Assembly: GCF_900215605.1 (NCBI RefSeq) | Contig: NZ_OBEL01000001.1 | Location: 1,178,001 to 1,242,000, forward strand | Source: Cohaesibacter gelatinilyticus | GTDB lineage: Bacteria > Pseudomonadota > Alphaproteobacteria > Rhizobiales > Cohaesibacteraceae | Length of the DNA: 64,000 nucleotides | Direction of reading: 5' to 3' | Part shown: in pieces, positions 54,469 to 64,000 of the stretch | Layout: each line of letters begins with the position of its first letter | How positions within the stretch are numbered: the first letter of the stretch is position 1 | The notes under the pieces: model-generated | What the model was told of the DNA's origin: nothing | The model's input: the letters and a program-made list of their open reading frames with translations, nothing else | Database searches by the model: none | Translations under genes and position numbers: made by a program

Positions 54469-55413
54469 CTAGATCTGATCGCCTTGTTCGGTTGCGACCT
54501 CGATATGGTCCTTATAACTCTGTGCTTCGATGAAAATACGCTTGATGAGCGGGAAGCGTTCTCGAATTTGACGTTCCAGGTCAGCAATCACGACCTCCAG
54601 CTGACCAACAATCATGCTATTCTCAAAATCGAGGCTTAAAGCCAGCAATACGTCATTCGGTCCGCGATGCAAGGTGCGGATCTCGTTGACAATAGTGACA
54701 GCTGGATGCGAAGTGACCATCTGAGCGAGTTCTTCTTCAGTCTCGATTGAAGCAGATTCTCCAATCAAAAGACCCTTTGTTTCATACGCCAACAACATGG
54801 CTGTGCCAGCCAAAATGATACCAATAATAATGGAGGCTGCACCATCCATCCATGGGATGTTCATATAATATGAAACGGCAATACCGATACCGGCAACGAT
54901 CAGGCCCAACATGGCGGCTGAATCTTCAAACAGGACGGTAAAGACGGTTGGATCCTTGGAGTCGCTTACAGCTTGCATCCAGCCACGCTTGCCCTTGGTG
55001 GAGCGAAATTCTTTTAATGCAACCCACCAAGCCCAACCTTCAAAGACTAACGCTGCCCCTAGAACAACAAAGTTGATGGTCGGATCGGAGACAGGGTGCG
55101 GATGCAGAACCTTTTGTATACCTTCATAAATGGAGAGGCCTGCGCCAACAGCAAAAATCAGCAGGGCCACGACAAAGGCCCAGAAATACAGCTCGGCGCC
55201 GTAGCCGAATGGGTGTTTCTTGTCTGCGGGACGGCTCGCTCGCTTCAAGCCATACAGAAGCAAGCCCTGATTCCCGGTATCGACAAGCGAGTGAATGCCT
55301 TCTGAAAGCATCGCGGAAGAGCCTGTGACGGATGCAGCGAAAAACTTGGTAATCGCAATCAAACCATTCCCCGCCAAGGCGGCATAAATAACCTTCTTCG
55401 AGCCAGAGGCCAT
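54469..55413 (-). CDS. Cation diffusion facilitator (CDF) family metal exporter
   Basis: 314 residues with about six membrane segments. The metal-site helices read SEGIHSLVDTGNQGLLLYG (with the H-x3-D pair) and later DGAASIIIGIILAG. HPFGYGAELYFWAF is the conserved TM2-3 loop, and a cytoplasmic ferredoxin-like domain follows (about 215-300). Exports divalent cations such as Zn, Fe or Mn by proton exchange; the metal is not defined. AGGAGAG precedes the ATG. Confidence 0.93.
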   Translation of the reverse strand: MASGSKKVIYAALAGNGLIAITKFFAASVTGSSAMLSEGIHSLVDTGNQGLLLYGLKRASRPADKKHPFGYGAELYFWAFVVALLIFAVGAGLSIYEGIQKVLHPHPVSDPTINFVVLGAALVFEGWAWWVALKEFRSTKGKRGWMQAVSDSKDPTVFTVLFEDSAAMLGLIVAGIGIAVSYYMNIPWMDGAASIIIGIILAGTAMLLAYETKGLLIGESASIETEEELAQMVTSHPAVTIVNEIRTLHRGPNDVLLALSLDFENSMIVGQLEVVIADLERQIRERFPLIKRIFIEAQSYKDHIEVATEQGDQI

Positions 55414-55542
55414 TCTGCTCTCCTGTCTTAAAGTCGTCGCGCCTATTATCTATGCGATTCTTGGCGACAGGTCTTTGACAATGGCTTTTATTTCATATAT
55501 TCGATAATACTAATATAAAAATTCAAGCCAGAGACCCTCGCC

Positions 55543-56604
55543 ATGCGCAACGCAAAATCATCCTGGATATCGTCCTCAAGAGCGACGTGGATCGTCACTC
55601 TTTTGTCGTCGGCAATGAAACCATCTCTGTTAAGTCTGTCAATCCTTCTTGGTGGGTTGACCACGGCTCATACCGAGAATTTCACCGTTCATCTCACTTT
55701 GATTGAGGATAAAAAAGCTGTTTATGCCACAGTCGAGACTACCAACTCAATCGCAGCAAGAGTACGCATTCCCGGTACAGTCACCGAACTTGCGGTAACT
55801 GAAGGAGATATGGTGAGGGAAGGACAAACTATCGCTCGTGTGGTCGATGAGAAGCTGGCGCTGAAAATACAGGCGGTGGATGCGGAGATCCGAGCCGCGC
55901 AACGAGAGATCGATAACATCAAGACCGATAAGGATCGTGCAGAAAGTCTCTATAAAAAGGGTACCATCTCCAAAGTCCGCCGTGATCAGATTCTTACACA
56001 GTTCGATGTGGCTTCCAGCAAACTGGAAGCAGCGCAAGCGGAGCGCGCCGTAATCGTTCGTCAGACGGAGGAGGGCGCTGTATTGGCCCCGCAATCCGGC
56101 CGTGTATTGAATGTACCATTGACTGTTGGTTCTGTCGTCATGCCAGGTGAAGCCGTCGCGACGATTGCCAGGGAAAATTACATCTTGCGTTTGGCCTTGC
56201 CTGAACGTCATGCAAGATTTCTTGCCAAGGGGAATATGGTTGAAGTTGCCGGGCGTGGGAACCGGTGTGACGAAAGCTGTGTCCGCGAAGGTAAAATTTC
56301 AAAAGTCTATCCGCAAATCTCAAATGGTCGCGTGCTGGCCGATGCGCATGTTGACGGTCTGGGCGACTATTTCGTTGGTGAGCGTATCCAGGTGCGTGTG
56401 CATGCTGGCTCACGCGAAACCTACCTGGTGCCTAAGGGCTACATCTTTACCCGATATGGCGTTGACTATGTGCGCTCCATCAGCGCCAAAGGTAAGCCGA
56501 TCGATATCGCCATTCAAGCGGGTCATGCTTATAAGCAAGATGGCAAGGATATGATCGAAGTCCTCTCCGGTCTTGGTGATGGCGACAAGCTGGTCAAGCC
56601 ATAA
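55543..56604 (+). CDS. RND efflux periplasmic adaptor (membrane fusion protein)
   Basis: 353 residues. The first 24 residues may be untranslated, because a cleaner signal peptide begins at the in-frame ATG at 55615 (MKPSLLSLSILLGGLTTAHT). The biotinyl-lipoyl halves (SIAARVRIPGTVTELAVTEGD and GAVLAPQSGRVLNVPLTVGS) flank a short alpha hairpin (about 110-165). Beta-barrel and membrane-proximal domains follow. It links the RND pump encoded next to an outer-membrane channel such as TolC. Confidence 0.9.
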   Translation: MRNAKSSWISSSRATWIVTLLSSAMKPSLLSLSILLGGLTTAHTENFTVHLTLIEDKKAVYATVETTNSIAARVRIPGTVTELAVTEGDMVREGQTIARVVDEKLALKIQAVDAEIRAAQREIDNIKTDKDRAESLYKKGTISKVRRDQILTQFDVASSKLEAAQAERAVIVRQTEEGAVLAPQSGRVLNVPLTVGSVVMPGEAVATIARENYILRLALPERHARFLAKGNMVEVAGRGNRCDESCVREGKISKVYPQISNGRVLADAHVDGLGDYFVGERIQVRVHAGSRETYLVPKGYIFTRYGVDYVRSISAKGKPIDIAIQAGHAYKQDGKDMIEVLSGLGDGDKLVKP

Positions 56605-56614
56605 GGGGATGACA

Positions 56615-59600
56615 ATGAAACTTGGAATTTCCGGCAATCTGGCGAAGTCATTCATTTCGTCGCCAATGACACCTTTGATGCTCATAACCGCCTTTGCCCT
56701 CGGCCTTGTGGCTTTGATGGCCTTGCCTCGCGAAGAAGAGCCTCAGATCTCAGTGCCCATGGTTGATATCCATGTGCGGGCTGATGGCTTGCGAGCGGAA
56801 GATGCGGTCAAGCTGATCACCGAGCCGTTGGAGACGATTGTCAAAGGTATTGATGGGGTCGAGCATGTCTATTCCCAAAGTATGGATGATATGGTCACCG
56901 TTACGGCTCGTTTCTTAGTGGGCACCAGCTCTGATGCTGCTGTTCTACGCGTGCATGATAAGGTCAAAGCAAACCTAAGCCAGATCCCGGTTGGGATACC
57001 GGAGCCGCTGATTGTCGGCCGTGGCATTGATGATGTAGCCATCACTGTGCTGACTTTGTCGCCAAAGCCAGAAGTGGCTGACAAATGGACCGATAATGCG
57101 ATTTATAACATTGCGGATGAACTAAGAGTGGAGCTGGCCAAGCTGGAAAATATTGGCCTGACCTATCTGGTTGGTGGTCGTCCGGACCAGATCCGTGTAG
57201 AACCAGATGCTGAAAAACTCTCGCTCTATGGTATCACGCTGCAGCAACTGGTCGGCAAGGTGAAGTCTGCCAATACCTCGTTTATGGTCGACGCGATGCG
57301 GGAACAGAATAAAGCGCTCCCGGTTGCTGTTGGGCAAACCCTAAGTGGTGTGCCCGATATTGGTCTTATCCTTCTCACCACCCGCGATGGTCGCCCGGTG
57401 TATGTGCAGGATGTTGCCAAAATTGTGGTTGGTGCATCTCAGAAGGAACAGCGGGTTTGGCATATGCCAAGACTGGAAGATGGATCCTTGGGTCGGTTCC
57501 CTGCGGTTTCTGTTGCCATAGCCAAGCGCAAAGGAGCCAATGCGGTCAACATCTCCAATGCCATTGTGGAGCGAGTGGGGCAACTCAAGGGGCAAATCAT
57601 TCCTCAAGGTCTGAATGTTGATATCACCCGTAATTATGGTGAAACTGCGAATGAAAAAGCCAATGAACTTCTCTATCACCTTGGCCTTGCCACCGTTTCC
57701 ATCGTTTTGTTGGTCAGTCTTGCAATTGGTTGGCGTGAAGGTGTCGTGGTGTTTATCGTCATTCCAACCACTATTCTCCTGACATTGGCTGCGGCCTATC
57801 TGATGGGATACACCATCAACCGCGTTTCGCTTTTCGCACTGATCTTTGCCATCGGTATTCTGGTTGATGACGCCATCGTCATGATCGAAAATATTGCCCG
57901 GCACTGGGCGATGAAGGATGGAAGGTCAAAAATTCAAGCTGCAATCGAGGGTGTGGCTGAAGTGGGCAATCCGACCGTTGTTGCAACGCTGACAGTCGTA
58001 GCGGCTCTGTTGCCGATGATGTTTGTCTCTGGCTTGATGGGCCCTTATATGAGTCCAATCCCAGCCGTGGCGTCTGCTGCAATGGTGCTATCATTCTTTG
58101 TGGCGGTGATGCTCACACCATGGCTGATGGATTGGATCGGCAAGGGTGACCATGCCGAAAGTGCAGATGGTGGCATTCTTGGCAAAAGCTATCGACTGGT
58201 TGCTGCCCCAATTCTGAAAGGGCGAAGTCGTTCCTGGATCTTTTTGTTGATTGTTGGGTTTGCCACTATCGGCTCCACATTGCTGATCTATACCAAGGAT
58301 GTGACGGTCAAACTGTTGCCGTTCGATAACAAGTCCGAACTACAGATCATTGCAGATTTGCCGGAAGGCACGTCATTGGAAATGACCGATCGTGTGTTGG
58401 CGGCAATTGCACGCGAAGTGCAAGTGGTGCCGGAAATTACCAATATTCAGTCTCACGTTGGATCAGCTGCGCCTTTCGGGTTCAATGGGCTTGTTCGACA
58501 TTATTACTTGCGAGCAATGCCTGAACAGGGGGATTTGCAGGTCAACCTGAAGGAAAAGCATGATCGTGACCGAACCTCGCATGAAATTGCGTTGCAAATT
58601 CGAAAACTGATTGCCAATGTCAAAGTACCTGCAGGCACCAGCCTTAAGGTTGTCGAGGTGCCTCCAGGCCCACCGGTTATGGCAACTTTGTTGGCAGAAA
58701 TTTACGGACCAAGCCCGCAAATTCGTCGTGATGTCGCTTCTGAGTTGCGTAAGCTTTTCGAGGCCGTTCCTTTTGTTGTCGATGTCGATGATAGCTTTGG
58801 AGCTCCGACCGAACGGGCACGCTTGCGCATTGATCAGGATAATCTGGAATATTATCGAGTTGAACAGGGCGATATCTATCAAACCATCGAATATTATCTC
58901 AACGGACAGGTGGTTGGGTATTCCCACAAAGGCAATGGTCGTCGTCCAGTTGAGATTGCAGTGAAGCCAAACAAGTCTGATCTCGCTATCTCCGAGCGCT
59001 TGCTCTCGATCCCGGTGCCACAAAATGTGATCCCCGGCGATCGCGGTGTCGTGGAACTTGGTGATGTTGTGCGAATAGATATGGAAAAGGTAAGCTTCCC
59101 AATCTTTCGTCATAATGGACGCTCAGCTGAAATGGTTATGGCGGAATTGGCGGGCGAGTTTGAAGCGCCAATTTATGGCATGCTCGCCATTCAAGAGAAA
59201 ATAGATGCTCATGATTGGGGGAACCTGCCCAAGCCAGAGATTATTCTTCATGGGCAACCGAAAGATGAAAGCAAGGTCGCCATGCTCTGGGATGGCGAAT
59301 GGGAGGTCACATGGGTAACGTTCCGAGATATGGGAGCTGCCTTTGCGATCGCTATTCTCGGTATCTACGCCCTCGTTGTGGCTCAGTTCCATTCCTTCCG
59401 TGTCCCATTGGTGGTGTTAACTCCAATTCCGCTGACATTGATTGGCATCATGGTGGGGCACTGGCTGTTTGACGCTGCCTTTACTGCCACTTCCATGATT
59501 GGCTTCATCGCGCTTGCTGGCATAATTGTTCGAAACTCGATCTTGCTGGTCGACTTCGTTGGGCATGAAAAAGGTTCAGGAAAAGAACTACGTGATGTGC

Positions 59601-59806
59601 TTTTGGAAGCTGGTTCAATCCGTTTCAAGCCCATCATGCTGACAGCGCTTGCGGCTATGATTGGGGCGGCGGTGATTCTGGCCGATCCGATCTTTCAGGG
59701 TTTGGCAATCTCGCTGCTCTTCGGTCTTGCTTCGTCAACACTGCTGACCGTGTTGGTCATTCCGGCGATCTATGTGGCGCTGAAGGGACCTGAAAAGACC
59801 ATGTAG
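56615..59806 (+). CDS. RND-family efflux permease
   Basis: 1063 residues from the ATG at 56615 (AGGGGATG upstream; ATG at 56609 also possible), eleven bases after the adaptor stop. Twelve membrane segments in two halves. The proton-relay segment GILVDDAIVMIENIARH holds the paired Asp. The porter domain includes GVEHVYSQSMDDMVTVTARF, and GIIVRNSILLVDF is the mirrored TM10 motif. It resembles the HAE1-like group with short N-terminal region. Substrates unknown. Confidence 0.93.
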   Translation: MKLGISGNLAKSFISSPMTPLMLITAFALGLVALMALPREEEPQISVPMVDIHVRADGLRAEDAVKLITEPLETIVKGIDGVEHVYSQSMDDMVTVTARFLVGTSSDAAVLRVHDKVKANLSQIPVGIPEPLIVGRGIDDVAITVLTLSPKPEVADKWTDNAIYNIADELRVELAKLENIGLTYLVGGRPDQIRVEPDAEKLSLYGITLQQLVGKVKSANTSFMVDAMREQNKALPVAVGQTLSGVPDIGLILLTTRDGRPVYVQDVAKIVVGASQKEQRVWHMPRLEDGSLGRFPAVSVAIAKRKGANAVNISNAIVERVGQLKGQIIPQGLNVDITRNYGETANEKANELLYHLGLATVSIVLLVSLAIGWREGVVVFIVIPTTILLTLAAAYLMGYTINRVSLFALIFAIGILVDDAIVMIENIARHWAMKDGRSKIQAAIEGVAEVGNPTVVATLTVVAALLPMMFVSGLMGPYMSPIPAVASAAMVLSFFVAVMLTPWLMDWIGKGDHAESADGGILGKSYRLVAAPILKGRSRSWIFLLIVGFATIGSTLLIYTKDVTVKLLPFDNKSELQIIADLPEGTSLEMTDRVLAAIAREVQVVPEITNIQSHVGSAAPFGFNGLVRHYYLRAMPEQGDLQVNLKEKHDRDRTSHEIALQIRKLIANVKVPAGTSLKVVEVPPGPPVMATLLAEIYGPSPQIRRDVASELRKLFEAVPFVVDVDDSFGAPTERARLRIDQDNLEYYRVEQGDIYQTIEYYLNGQVVGYSHKGNGRRPVEIAVKPNKSDLAISERLLSIPVPQNVIPGDRGVVELGDVVRIDMEKVSFPIFRHNGRSAEMVMAELAGEFEAPIYGMLAIQEKIDAHDWGNLPKPEIILHGQPKDESKVAMLWDGEWEVTWVTFRDMGAAFAIAILGIYALVVAQFHSFRVPLVVLTPIPLTLIGIMVGHWLFDAAFTATSMIGFIALAGIIVRNSILLVDFVGHEKGSGKELRDVLLEAGSIRFKPIMLTALAAMIGAAVILADPIFQGLAISLLFGLASSTLLTVLVIPAIYVALKGPEKTM

Positions 59807-59843
59807 CAAAATCTGAATCTGATTTCAGTTCAAAAGATAAGAG

Positions 59844-59875
59844 CTCCGGCGCGTGAAGATGAGCCGGAGTTTTTT
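59844..59875 (+). terminator. Intrinsic terminator after RND permease gene
   Basis: Arms ctccggc (59844-59850) and gccggag (59863-59869), then six T. Confidence 0.88.
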
Positions 59876-59958
59876 ATGCTCGCGTCAATGTGACCACATC
59901 TCTTTGGCAGATCGAATATAGTTTTCCGATATTTCAACTTCATTGAAAAAGAAGCGTC

Positions 59959-60333
59959 ATGAAAACTATGCTATCCACCTTCATCCTCTCGCTTGCTGCT
60001 CTAACGCAGCCCTTCGAAGTTCGTGCAGGTGAGGCCGATGTGGTGCAGGTTGCTTTGACACGATCGGGCGATGGAACCTATCAGGCATCTGTTACTGTAG
60101 AGCATGCAGATGAAGGATGGGATCATTATGCAAATGCTTGGGAAGTGGTTGCTCCAGACGGTACAGTGCTTGCTACACGCGTCCTTGCCCATCCGCATGT
60201 CAATGAACAACCTTTCACACGGTCCCTGAGCGGTATCGCGATTCCGAAGAACATTAAGAAGGTGCGTTTTCGCGCAAAGGACTCTGTTCACGGGTATGGC
60301 GGAAAAGAGATAGTGCTTCCGGTTAACCCGTAA
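59959..60333 (+). CDS. Small secreted protein of unknown function
   Basis: 124 residues. A signal peptide spans about 1-23 (FILSLAALTQPFEVRAGE). The mature part is a beta-rich domain with GWDHYANAWEVVAPDGTVLA and HPHVNEQPFTRSLSGIAIP, then RAKDSVHGYGGKEI. I recall similar conserved proteins in alphaproteobacteria but know no function. His-rich positions (His112 region, HPHVNE) could bind a metal. Confidence 0.75.
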   Translation: MKTMLSTFILSLAALTQPFEVRAGEADVVQVALTRSGDGTYQASVTVEHADEGWDHYANAWEVVAPDGTVLATRVLAHPHVNEQPFTRSLSGIAIPKNIKKVRFRAKDSVHGYGGKEIVLPVNP

Positions 60334-60445
60334 CAGTCAACTGAATGCTGTTGGAAAATAGAATAACAGCCCGTTCTTGGTCGCAAGTTTCCATTCGCAA
60401 GGGATAGGCTTTTGCCTGCTAACCAAACTAAGCAAGGACGAAAAG

Positions 60446-61237
60446 ATGATCAGATCAGATGTTTCGCTATCTTCCCAGATACGACGCGCCAAGGATTTCG
60501 CGGATCTCCACATTAAAGGAGATCCCCTCATTCTCTATAACATCTGGGATGCGGGTTCAGCCAATGCGGTTCAGGAAACTGGCGCAAAAGCAGTTGCGAC
60601 GGGGAGCTGGTCAGTCGCAGGAGCGCAAGGCTATCCGGATGGAGAAAAGTTGCCGTTGGATTTTCTTCTTATGATCGTCACGCGTATATTTGAGAGCGTT
60701 AATGTTCCGCTTTCTGTCGATTTTGAAGGCGGGTATGCAACTGAGCCAGAGGAACTGGCTGCGAATGTTGCCAAAATTCTTGGTACTGGGGCAATCGGCA
60801 TCAATTTTGAAGATCAGTTGGTCGGAAGTTCTGGGCTATATGATATCAAGATCCAAAGCGACCGTATCAAAGCCATCCGCTCAATGGCCGACGAAGCTGG
60901 TATTCCGCTCTTCATCAATGCGCGGACGGATCTGTTTTTGAAGGAAAAAGATCGTAACAAGCACAAAGATTTGATCGGCGAAGCCAAAGACCGAGTAGCA
61001 GCTTACGCTGAAGCAGGGGCGAGCTCTTTCTTCGTTCCGGCGCTTTTCAACACGGAGCTGATCAATGATGTCTGCGCGAATACTGAGCTTCCAGTCAATG
61101 TCATGAAGCTGGACAATAGTTTATCCAATAAACAGTTGGCCGATTGTGGTGTTGCGCGTATCAGTTATGGTCCGGGACCATTTCGTCAGGCAATGCAATG
61201 GATTGCTCAGAAAAGCCAAGTCGCTATTTCGGACTGA
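60446..61237 (+). CDS. Isocitrate lyase/PEP mutase-superfamily enzyme
   Basis: 263 residues from the ATG at 60446 (AAGGACG upstream); an ATG at 60377 in frame is unlikely. TIM-barrel landmarks are YNIWDAGSANAVQETGAKAV, the Mg site SVDFEGGYA, GAIGINFEDQLV and NARTDLFL. The KKCGH loop of isocitrate lyase is absent. Such proteins act as oxaloacetate decarboxylases, carboxyphosphonoenolpyruvate mutase-like or related C-C/C-P lyases; the substrate is open. Followed by a terminator shared with the convergent marC-like gene. Confidence 0.88.
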   Translation: MIRSDVSLSSQIRRAKDFADLHIKGDPLILYNIWDAGSANAVQETGAKAVATGSWSVAGAQGYPDGEKLPLDFLLMIVTRIFESVNVPLSVDFEGGYATEPEELAANVAKILGTGAIGINFEDQLVGSSGLYDIKIQSDRIKAIRSMADEAGIPLFINARTDLFLKEKDRNKHKDLIGEAKDRVAAYAEAGASSFFVPALFNTELINDVCANTELPVNVMKLDNSLSNKQLADCGVARISYGPGPFRQAMQWIAQKSQVAISD

Positions 61238-61252
61238 CCGATAAGATAGGCA

Positions 61253-61277
61253 AAAAGGAGGTGGCGTGCCTCCTTTT
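61253..61277 (+). terminator. Bidirectional terminator between convergent genes
   Basis: Arms aaaaggagg (61253-61261) and cctcctttt (61269-61277) around tggcgtg, with T-runs on both strands. Confidence 0.85.
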
Positions 61278-61302
61278 ATTTCAAATGAAATGTCAGCAGT
61301 GC

Positions 61303-61938
61303 CTAACTGGCAATAATCGCCTGAATACCATCGGCAATGAACTGAACCGAGAGGGCGGACAGCAGAACGCCGAGTAAGCGTGTCAGCACATTGCGTCCGC
61401 TTTCGCCAAGCAAACGCTCGACCGGGCTTGCAAGTAGGAACATCAGCATCACAAGTATCAGTACGAACAGAATAACCGCCAGGACCGAACCCTGATCCAC
61501 CCAGCCAGAAGATTGAGAAACCAAAAGAAGCACGGCAGAAATTGCGCCCGGACCGGCAATCAGCGGAATGGCAAGCGGAAAGACCGCAATATTGTGGATC
61601 TCATCATCGGTGAGAGCCTTCTGTGCTGACTTGGATTTGCGCTCCTTGCGCTTCTCGAACACCATCTCAAACGCAATGACAAAGAGAAGCAATCCACCGG
61701 CAATGCGAAACGCTCCAAGCGAGATGCCGAGAACAGACAGGATTGCCTGACCAATCAGAGCAAAAGCAATCAGGATAACCGCAGCAGTCAAAACGGCGCG
61801 AACTGCAATTTTCATCCTCTCCTGCTTGCTGGCACCAGATGTGATAGCAAGAAAAATAGGGGCGAGGCCCAACGGATCGATGGTGACGAACAAGGTCACG
61901 AATGCATTGAGCATCAAATCGAGGGGCAAACTGGCCAT
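61303..61938 (-). CDS. MarC family integral membrane protein (second copy)
   Basis: 211 residues with about six membrane segments. MARC motifs: FVTLFVTIDPLGLAPIFLAIT and FPLAIPLIAGPGAISAVLLL. Longer loop with charged KRKERKSKSAQKALTDDE than the paralogue at 5357-5977, from which it differs strongly. Function of the family is unsettled. AGGTGGAAA precedes the ATG. Divergent from gyrA. Confidence 0.9.
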   Translation of the reverse strand: MASLPLDLMLNAFVTLFVTIDPLGLAPIFLAITSGASKQERMKIAVRAVLTAAVILIAFALIGQAILSVLGISLGAFRIAGGLLLFVIAFEMVFEKRKERKSKSAQKALTDDEIHNIAVFPLAIPLIAGPGAISAVLLLVSQSSGWVDQGSVLAVILFVLILVMLMFLLASPVERLLGESGRNVLTRLLGVLLSALSVQFIADGIQAIIAS

Positions 61939-62137
61939 TTTCCACCTGTAGTTTGTGAATATTGCGTCTTATGAGGATAGTCGTTTTTGAAATGAGACGA
62001 AAGGCTTATAAGTTGGTGATGTCGGGCACAAGCCCCACCACATATTTTGCTAACAGGAGTATGACGGTAAACTTTGCTGATCAGTCTTGAATCGGATATA
62101 CAGACGTATCTTTTTGCTTAGGATTCGAGACGCTCCT

Positions 62138-64000
62138 TTGACAGACAATAACCAAACAACGACAGGGGGCGATATCGCCACCGATATCAAGCCCATTTCC
62201 ATCACGGAAGAGATGAAACGTAGCTATCTCGATTACGCCATGAGCGTGATCGTCAGCCGCGCTTTGCCAGATGTTCGAGATGGCCTGAAACCAGTGCACC
62301 GCCGCATTCTCTATTCAATGCATGAGAATGGGTATGAGTGGAACAAGCCCTACCGCAAATCCGCGCGTGTAGTCGGTGACGTGATGGGTAAATATCACCC
62401 GCACGGTGATAGCGCCATTTATGATGCTTTGGTGCGTATGACGCAGGATTTTTCCTTGCGTCTACCTCTGATAGATGGCCAGGGAAACTTCGGCTCCGTT
62501 GATGGCGATAGCGCTGCTGCCATGCGTTATACGGAATGTCGTCTGGAGAAGGTCACGACAACCATTCTTGGTGATCTGGACAAAGATACCGTCGATTTCG
62601 CAGCCAACTACGACAATTCCGAACGTGAACCTACCGTCCTGCCATCCCGCTTCCCAAACCTTTTGGTGAATGGTGCGGGCGGTATTGCCGTTGGTATGGC
62701 CACCAATATACCACCCCATAATCTGGGTGAAGTGATTGATGCATCTATCGCGCTTATCGATAATCCTGCTCTATCTCCAGAAGAACTGATGGAAATCGTG
62801 CCGGGGCCAGACTTCCCGACCGGCGGTCTCATCTTGGGGCGTTCCGGTATTCGTAGCGCTTACAATACCGGCCGTGGTTCGGTCATGATGCGCGGCAAAG
62901 TCGATGTCGAAGAAATCCGTAAGGATCGCAACGCATTGATCATCACCGAAATTCCATATCAAGTGAACAAGGCTTCCATGATCGAGAAGATCGCGGAAGC
63001 CGTGCGTGACAAGCGTATCGAAGGCATTTCCGACATTCGCGATGAATCTGATCGTCAGGGCATGCGCGTTGTGGTCGAGTTGAAGCGGGATGCAGTGCCT
63101 GATGTGGTTCTGAATCAGCTTTATCGTTTCTCACAGCTGCAAACTTCCTTCGGCACCAATATGGTGGCGCTGAATGGTGGAAAGCCAGAACTGATGAATC
63201 TGCGCGACGTTCTGTACGCCTTCAACGCATTCCGCGAAGAAGTCGTCAGTCGCCGTACCAAGTTCCTGCTGAACAAGGCACGTGAGCGCGCTCACGTCTT
63301 GGTTGGCTTGGCCATTGCTGTTGCCAATATTGATGAAGTGATCGCTACAATCCGTAAGGCCCCAGATCCGGCAACTGCTCGTGCAGAGTTGATGGAACGT
63401 CGCTGGCCTGCTCGCGATGTTGAAGCTCTGATCCAGCTGATCGATGATCCACGTCACAAACTTAACGAAGACGGCACCTATTATCTGTCTGAAGAACAGG
63501 CCCGCGCTATTCTCGATCTGCGTCTGCAGCGTCTGACTGCTCTTGGTCGTGACGAAGTGGGTGATGAGCTGAATGCCCTTGGTGAGAAGATCAAGGATTA
63601 TCTCGATATCCTGCGCTCTCGTGAGCGGATCTATTCCATCGTCAAGGAAGAGATGCTGGAGCTGAAAGAAGAATTCGCGACACCACGCCGGACAGAAATC
63701 GTCGAAGGTGGTGCTGATTTTGATGATGAAGATCTGATTCAGCGTGAAGATATGGTCGTGACCGTATCTCATGCCGGTTATATCAAGCGTGTACCTCTTT
63801 CCACCTATCGTGCTCAGCGTCGTGGTGGTAAGGGCCGCTCTGGTATGGCGACCAAGGATGAGGATTTTGTCACACGGCTGTTTGTGGGCAACACCCACAC
63901 GCCAGTACTCTTCTTCTCCTCTCGTGGTATTGCATACAAGATGAAGGTTTGGCGCCTGCCACTCTCTGCTCCAACAGGTAAGGGCAAGGCCCTGATCAAC
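62138..64000 (+). CDS. gyrA: DNA gyrase subunit A (partial, C-terminus outside window)
   Basis: 621 residues are visible from a TTG start at 62138; no ATG lies closer to the conserved [20 protein letters not shown]. The catalytic Tyr131 lies in AAAMRYTE. The quinolone-resistance region reads [12 protein letters not shown] with Ser92 and Asp96 (E. coli Ser83 and Asp87) in wild-type form. The GyrA box QRRGGKG at the start of the C-terminal domain distinguishes it from ParC. Introduces negative supercoils together with GyrB. Confidence 0.97.
   Translation, partial: MTDNNQTTTGGDIATDIKPISITEEMKRSYLDYAMSVIVSRALPDVRDGLKPVHRRILYSMHENGYEWNKPYRKSARVVGDVMGKYHPHGDSAIYDALVRMTQDFSLRLPLIDGQGNFGSVDGDSAAAMRYTECRLEKVTTTILGDLDKDTVDFAANYDNSEREPTVLPSRFPNLLVNGAGGIAVGMATNIPPHNLGEVIDASIALIDNPALSPEELMEIVPGPDFPTGGLILGRSGIRSAYNTGRGSVMMRGKVDVEEIRKDRNALIITEIPYQVNKASMIEKIAEAVRDKRIEGISDIRDESDRQGMRVVVELKRDAVPDVVLNQLYRFSQLQTSFGTNMVALNGGKPELMNLRDVLYAFNAFREEVVSRRTKFLLNKARERAHVLVGLAIAVANIDEVIATIRKAPDPATARAELMERRWPARDVEALIQLIDDPRHKLNEDGTYYLSEEQARAILDLRLQRLTALGRDEVGDELNALGEKIKDYLDILRSRERIYSIVKEEMLELKEEFATPRRTEIVEGGADFDDEDLIQREDMVVTVSHAGYIKRVPLSTYRAQRRGGKGRSGMATKDEDFVTRLFVGNTHTPVLFFSSRGIAYKMKVWRLPLSAPTGKGKALIN

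Overview
The window looks like a chromosomal stretch of an alphaproteobacterium, most likely Hyphomicrobiales (Rhizobiales), possibly a marine Cohaesibacter/Labrenzia-like genus. This is inferred from a PopZ (DUF2497) gene between tolC and valS, a DUF1127 gene followed by CUCCUCCC hairpin RNA, the aerobic-type cobalamin gene set (cobP-cobQ-cobD-cobC), TrmFO, a rhizobial-type intergenic palindrome and moderate base composition. No database search could be run. No CRISPR array, complete insertion sequence or prophage is visible.

Layout. 1-5199 (minus strand): a two-component system (response regulator, histidine kinase), a YfdX stress protein, and a MoxR ATPase / DUF58 / DUF4381 set that runs off the left edge. 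5357-5977: a MarC protein. 6087-13665/14795: a LysR regulator diverging from an aldehyde dehydrogenase, an M19-dipeptidase-like protein, a BCCT carrier, an unknown 565-residue protein, a DUF3726 protein and an Ldh-family oxidoreductase. 14848-22913: a GlxA/AraC regulator diverging from soxBDAG, folD and purU. Together 6-23 kb reads as one locus for uptake and catabolism of an N-methylated or imino-acid osmolyte: transport by BCCT, oxidation of intermediates, sarcosine-type demethylation to methylene-tetrahydrofolate, and C1 release as formate by FolD and PurU.

23-27 kb is gene-poor. Two nearly identical tRNA-Asn units, exactly 3300 bases apart, bracket a decaying segment with a DUF938 methyltransferase, a chalcone-isomerase-like protein and an MFS pseudogene with three in-frame stops. 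27-32.4 kb: late cobalamin biosynthesis and a stand-alone Card1/DUF1887-like nuclease. 32.5-45 kb is core: tRNA-Cys, a PCMT-like protein, tolC, popZ, valS, a nucleosidase, DUF1203, DUF815, yajC-secD-secF. 45-48.8 kb: homologues of two mitochondrial complex I assembly factors side by side, trmFO and a lipoprotein.

48.8-49.1 kb (minus) holds a small DUF1127 gene followed directly by three stem-loops, each with an anti-Shine-Dalgarno CUCCUCCC-type loop: a CcsR/cuckoo-type small RNA locus. The remainder holds uvrA, ssb, an AraC/GyrI regulator, a CDF metal exporter, an RND efflux pair, a small periplasmic protein, a PEP mutase-family enzyme, a second MarC protein, and the first two thirds of gyrA running off the right edge.
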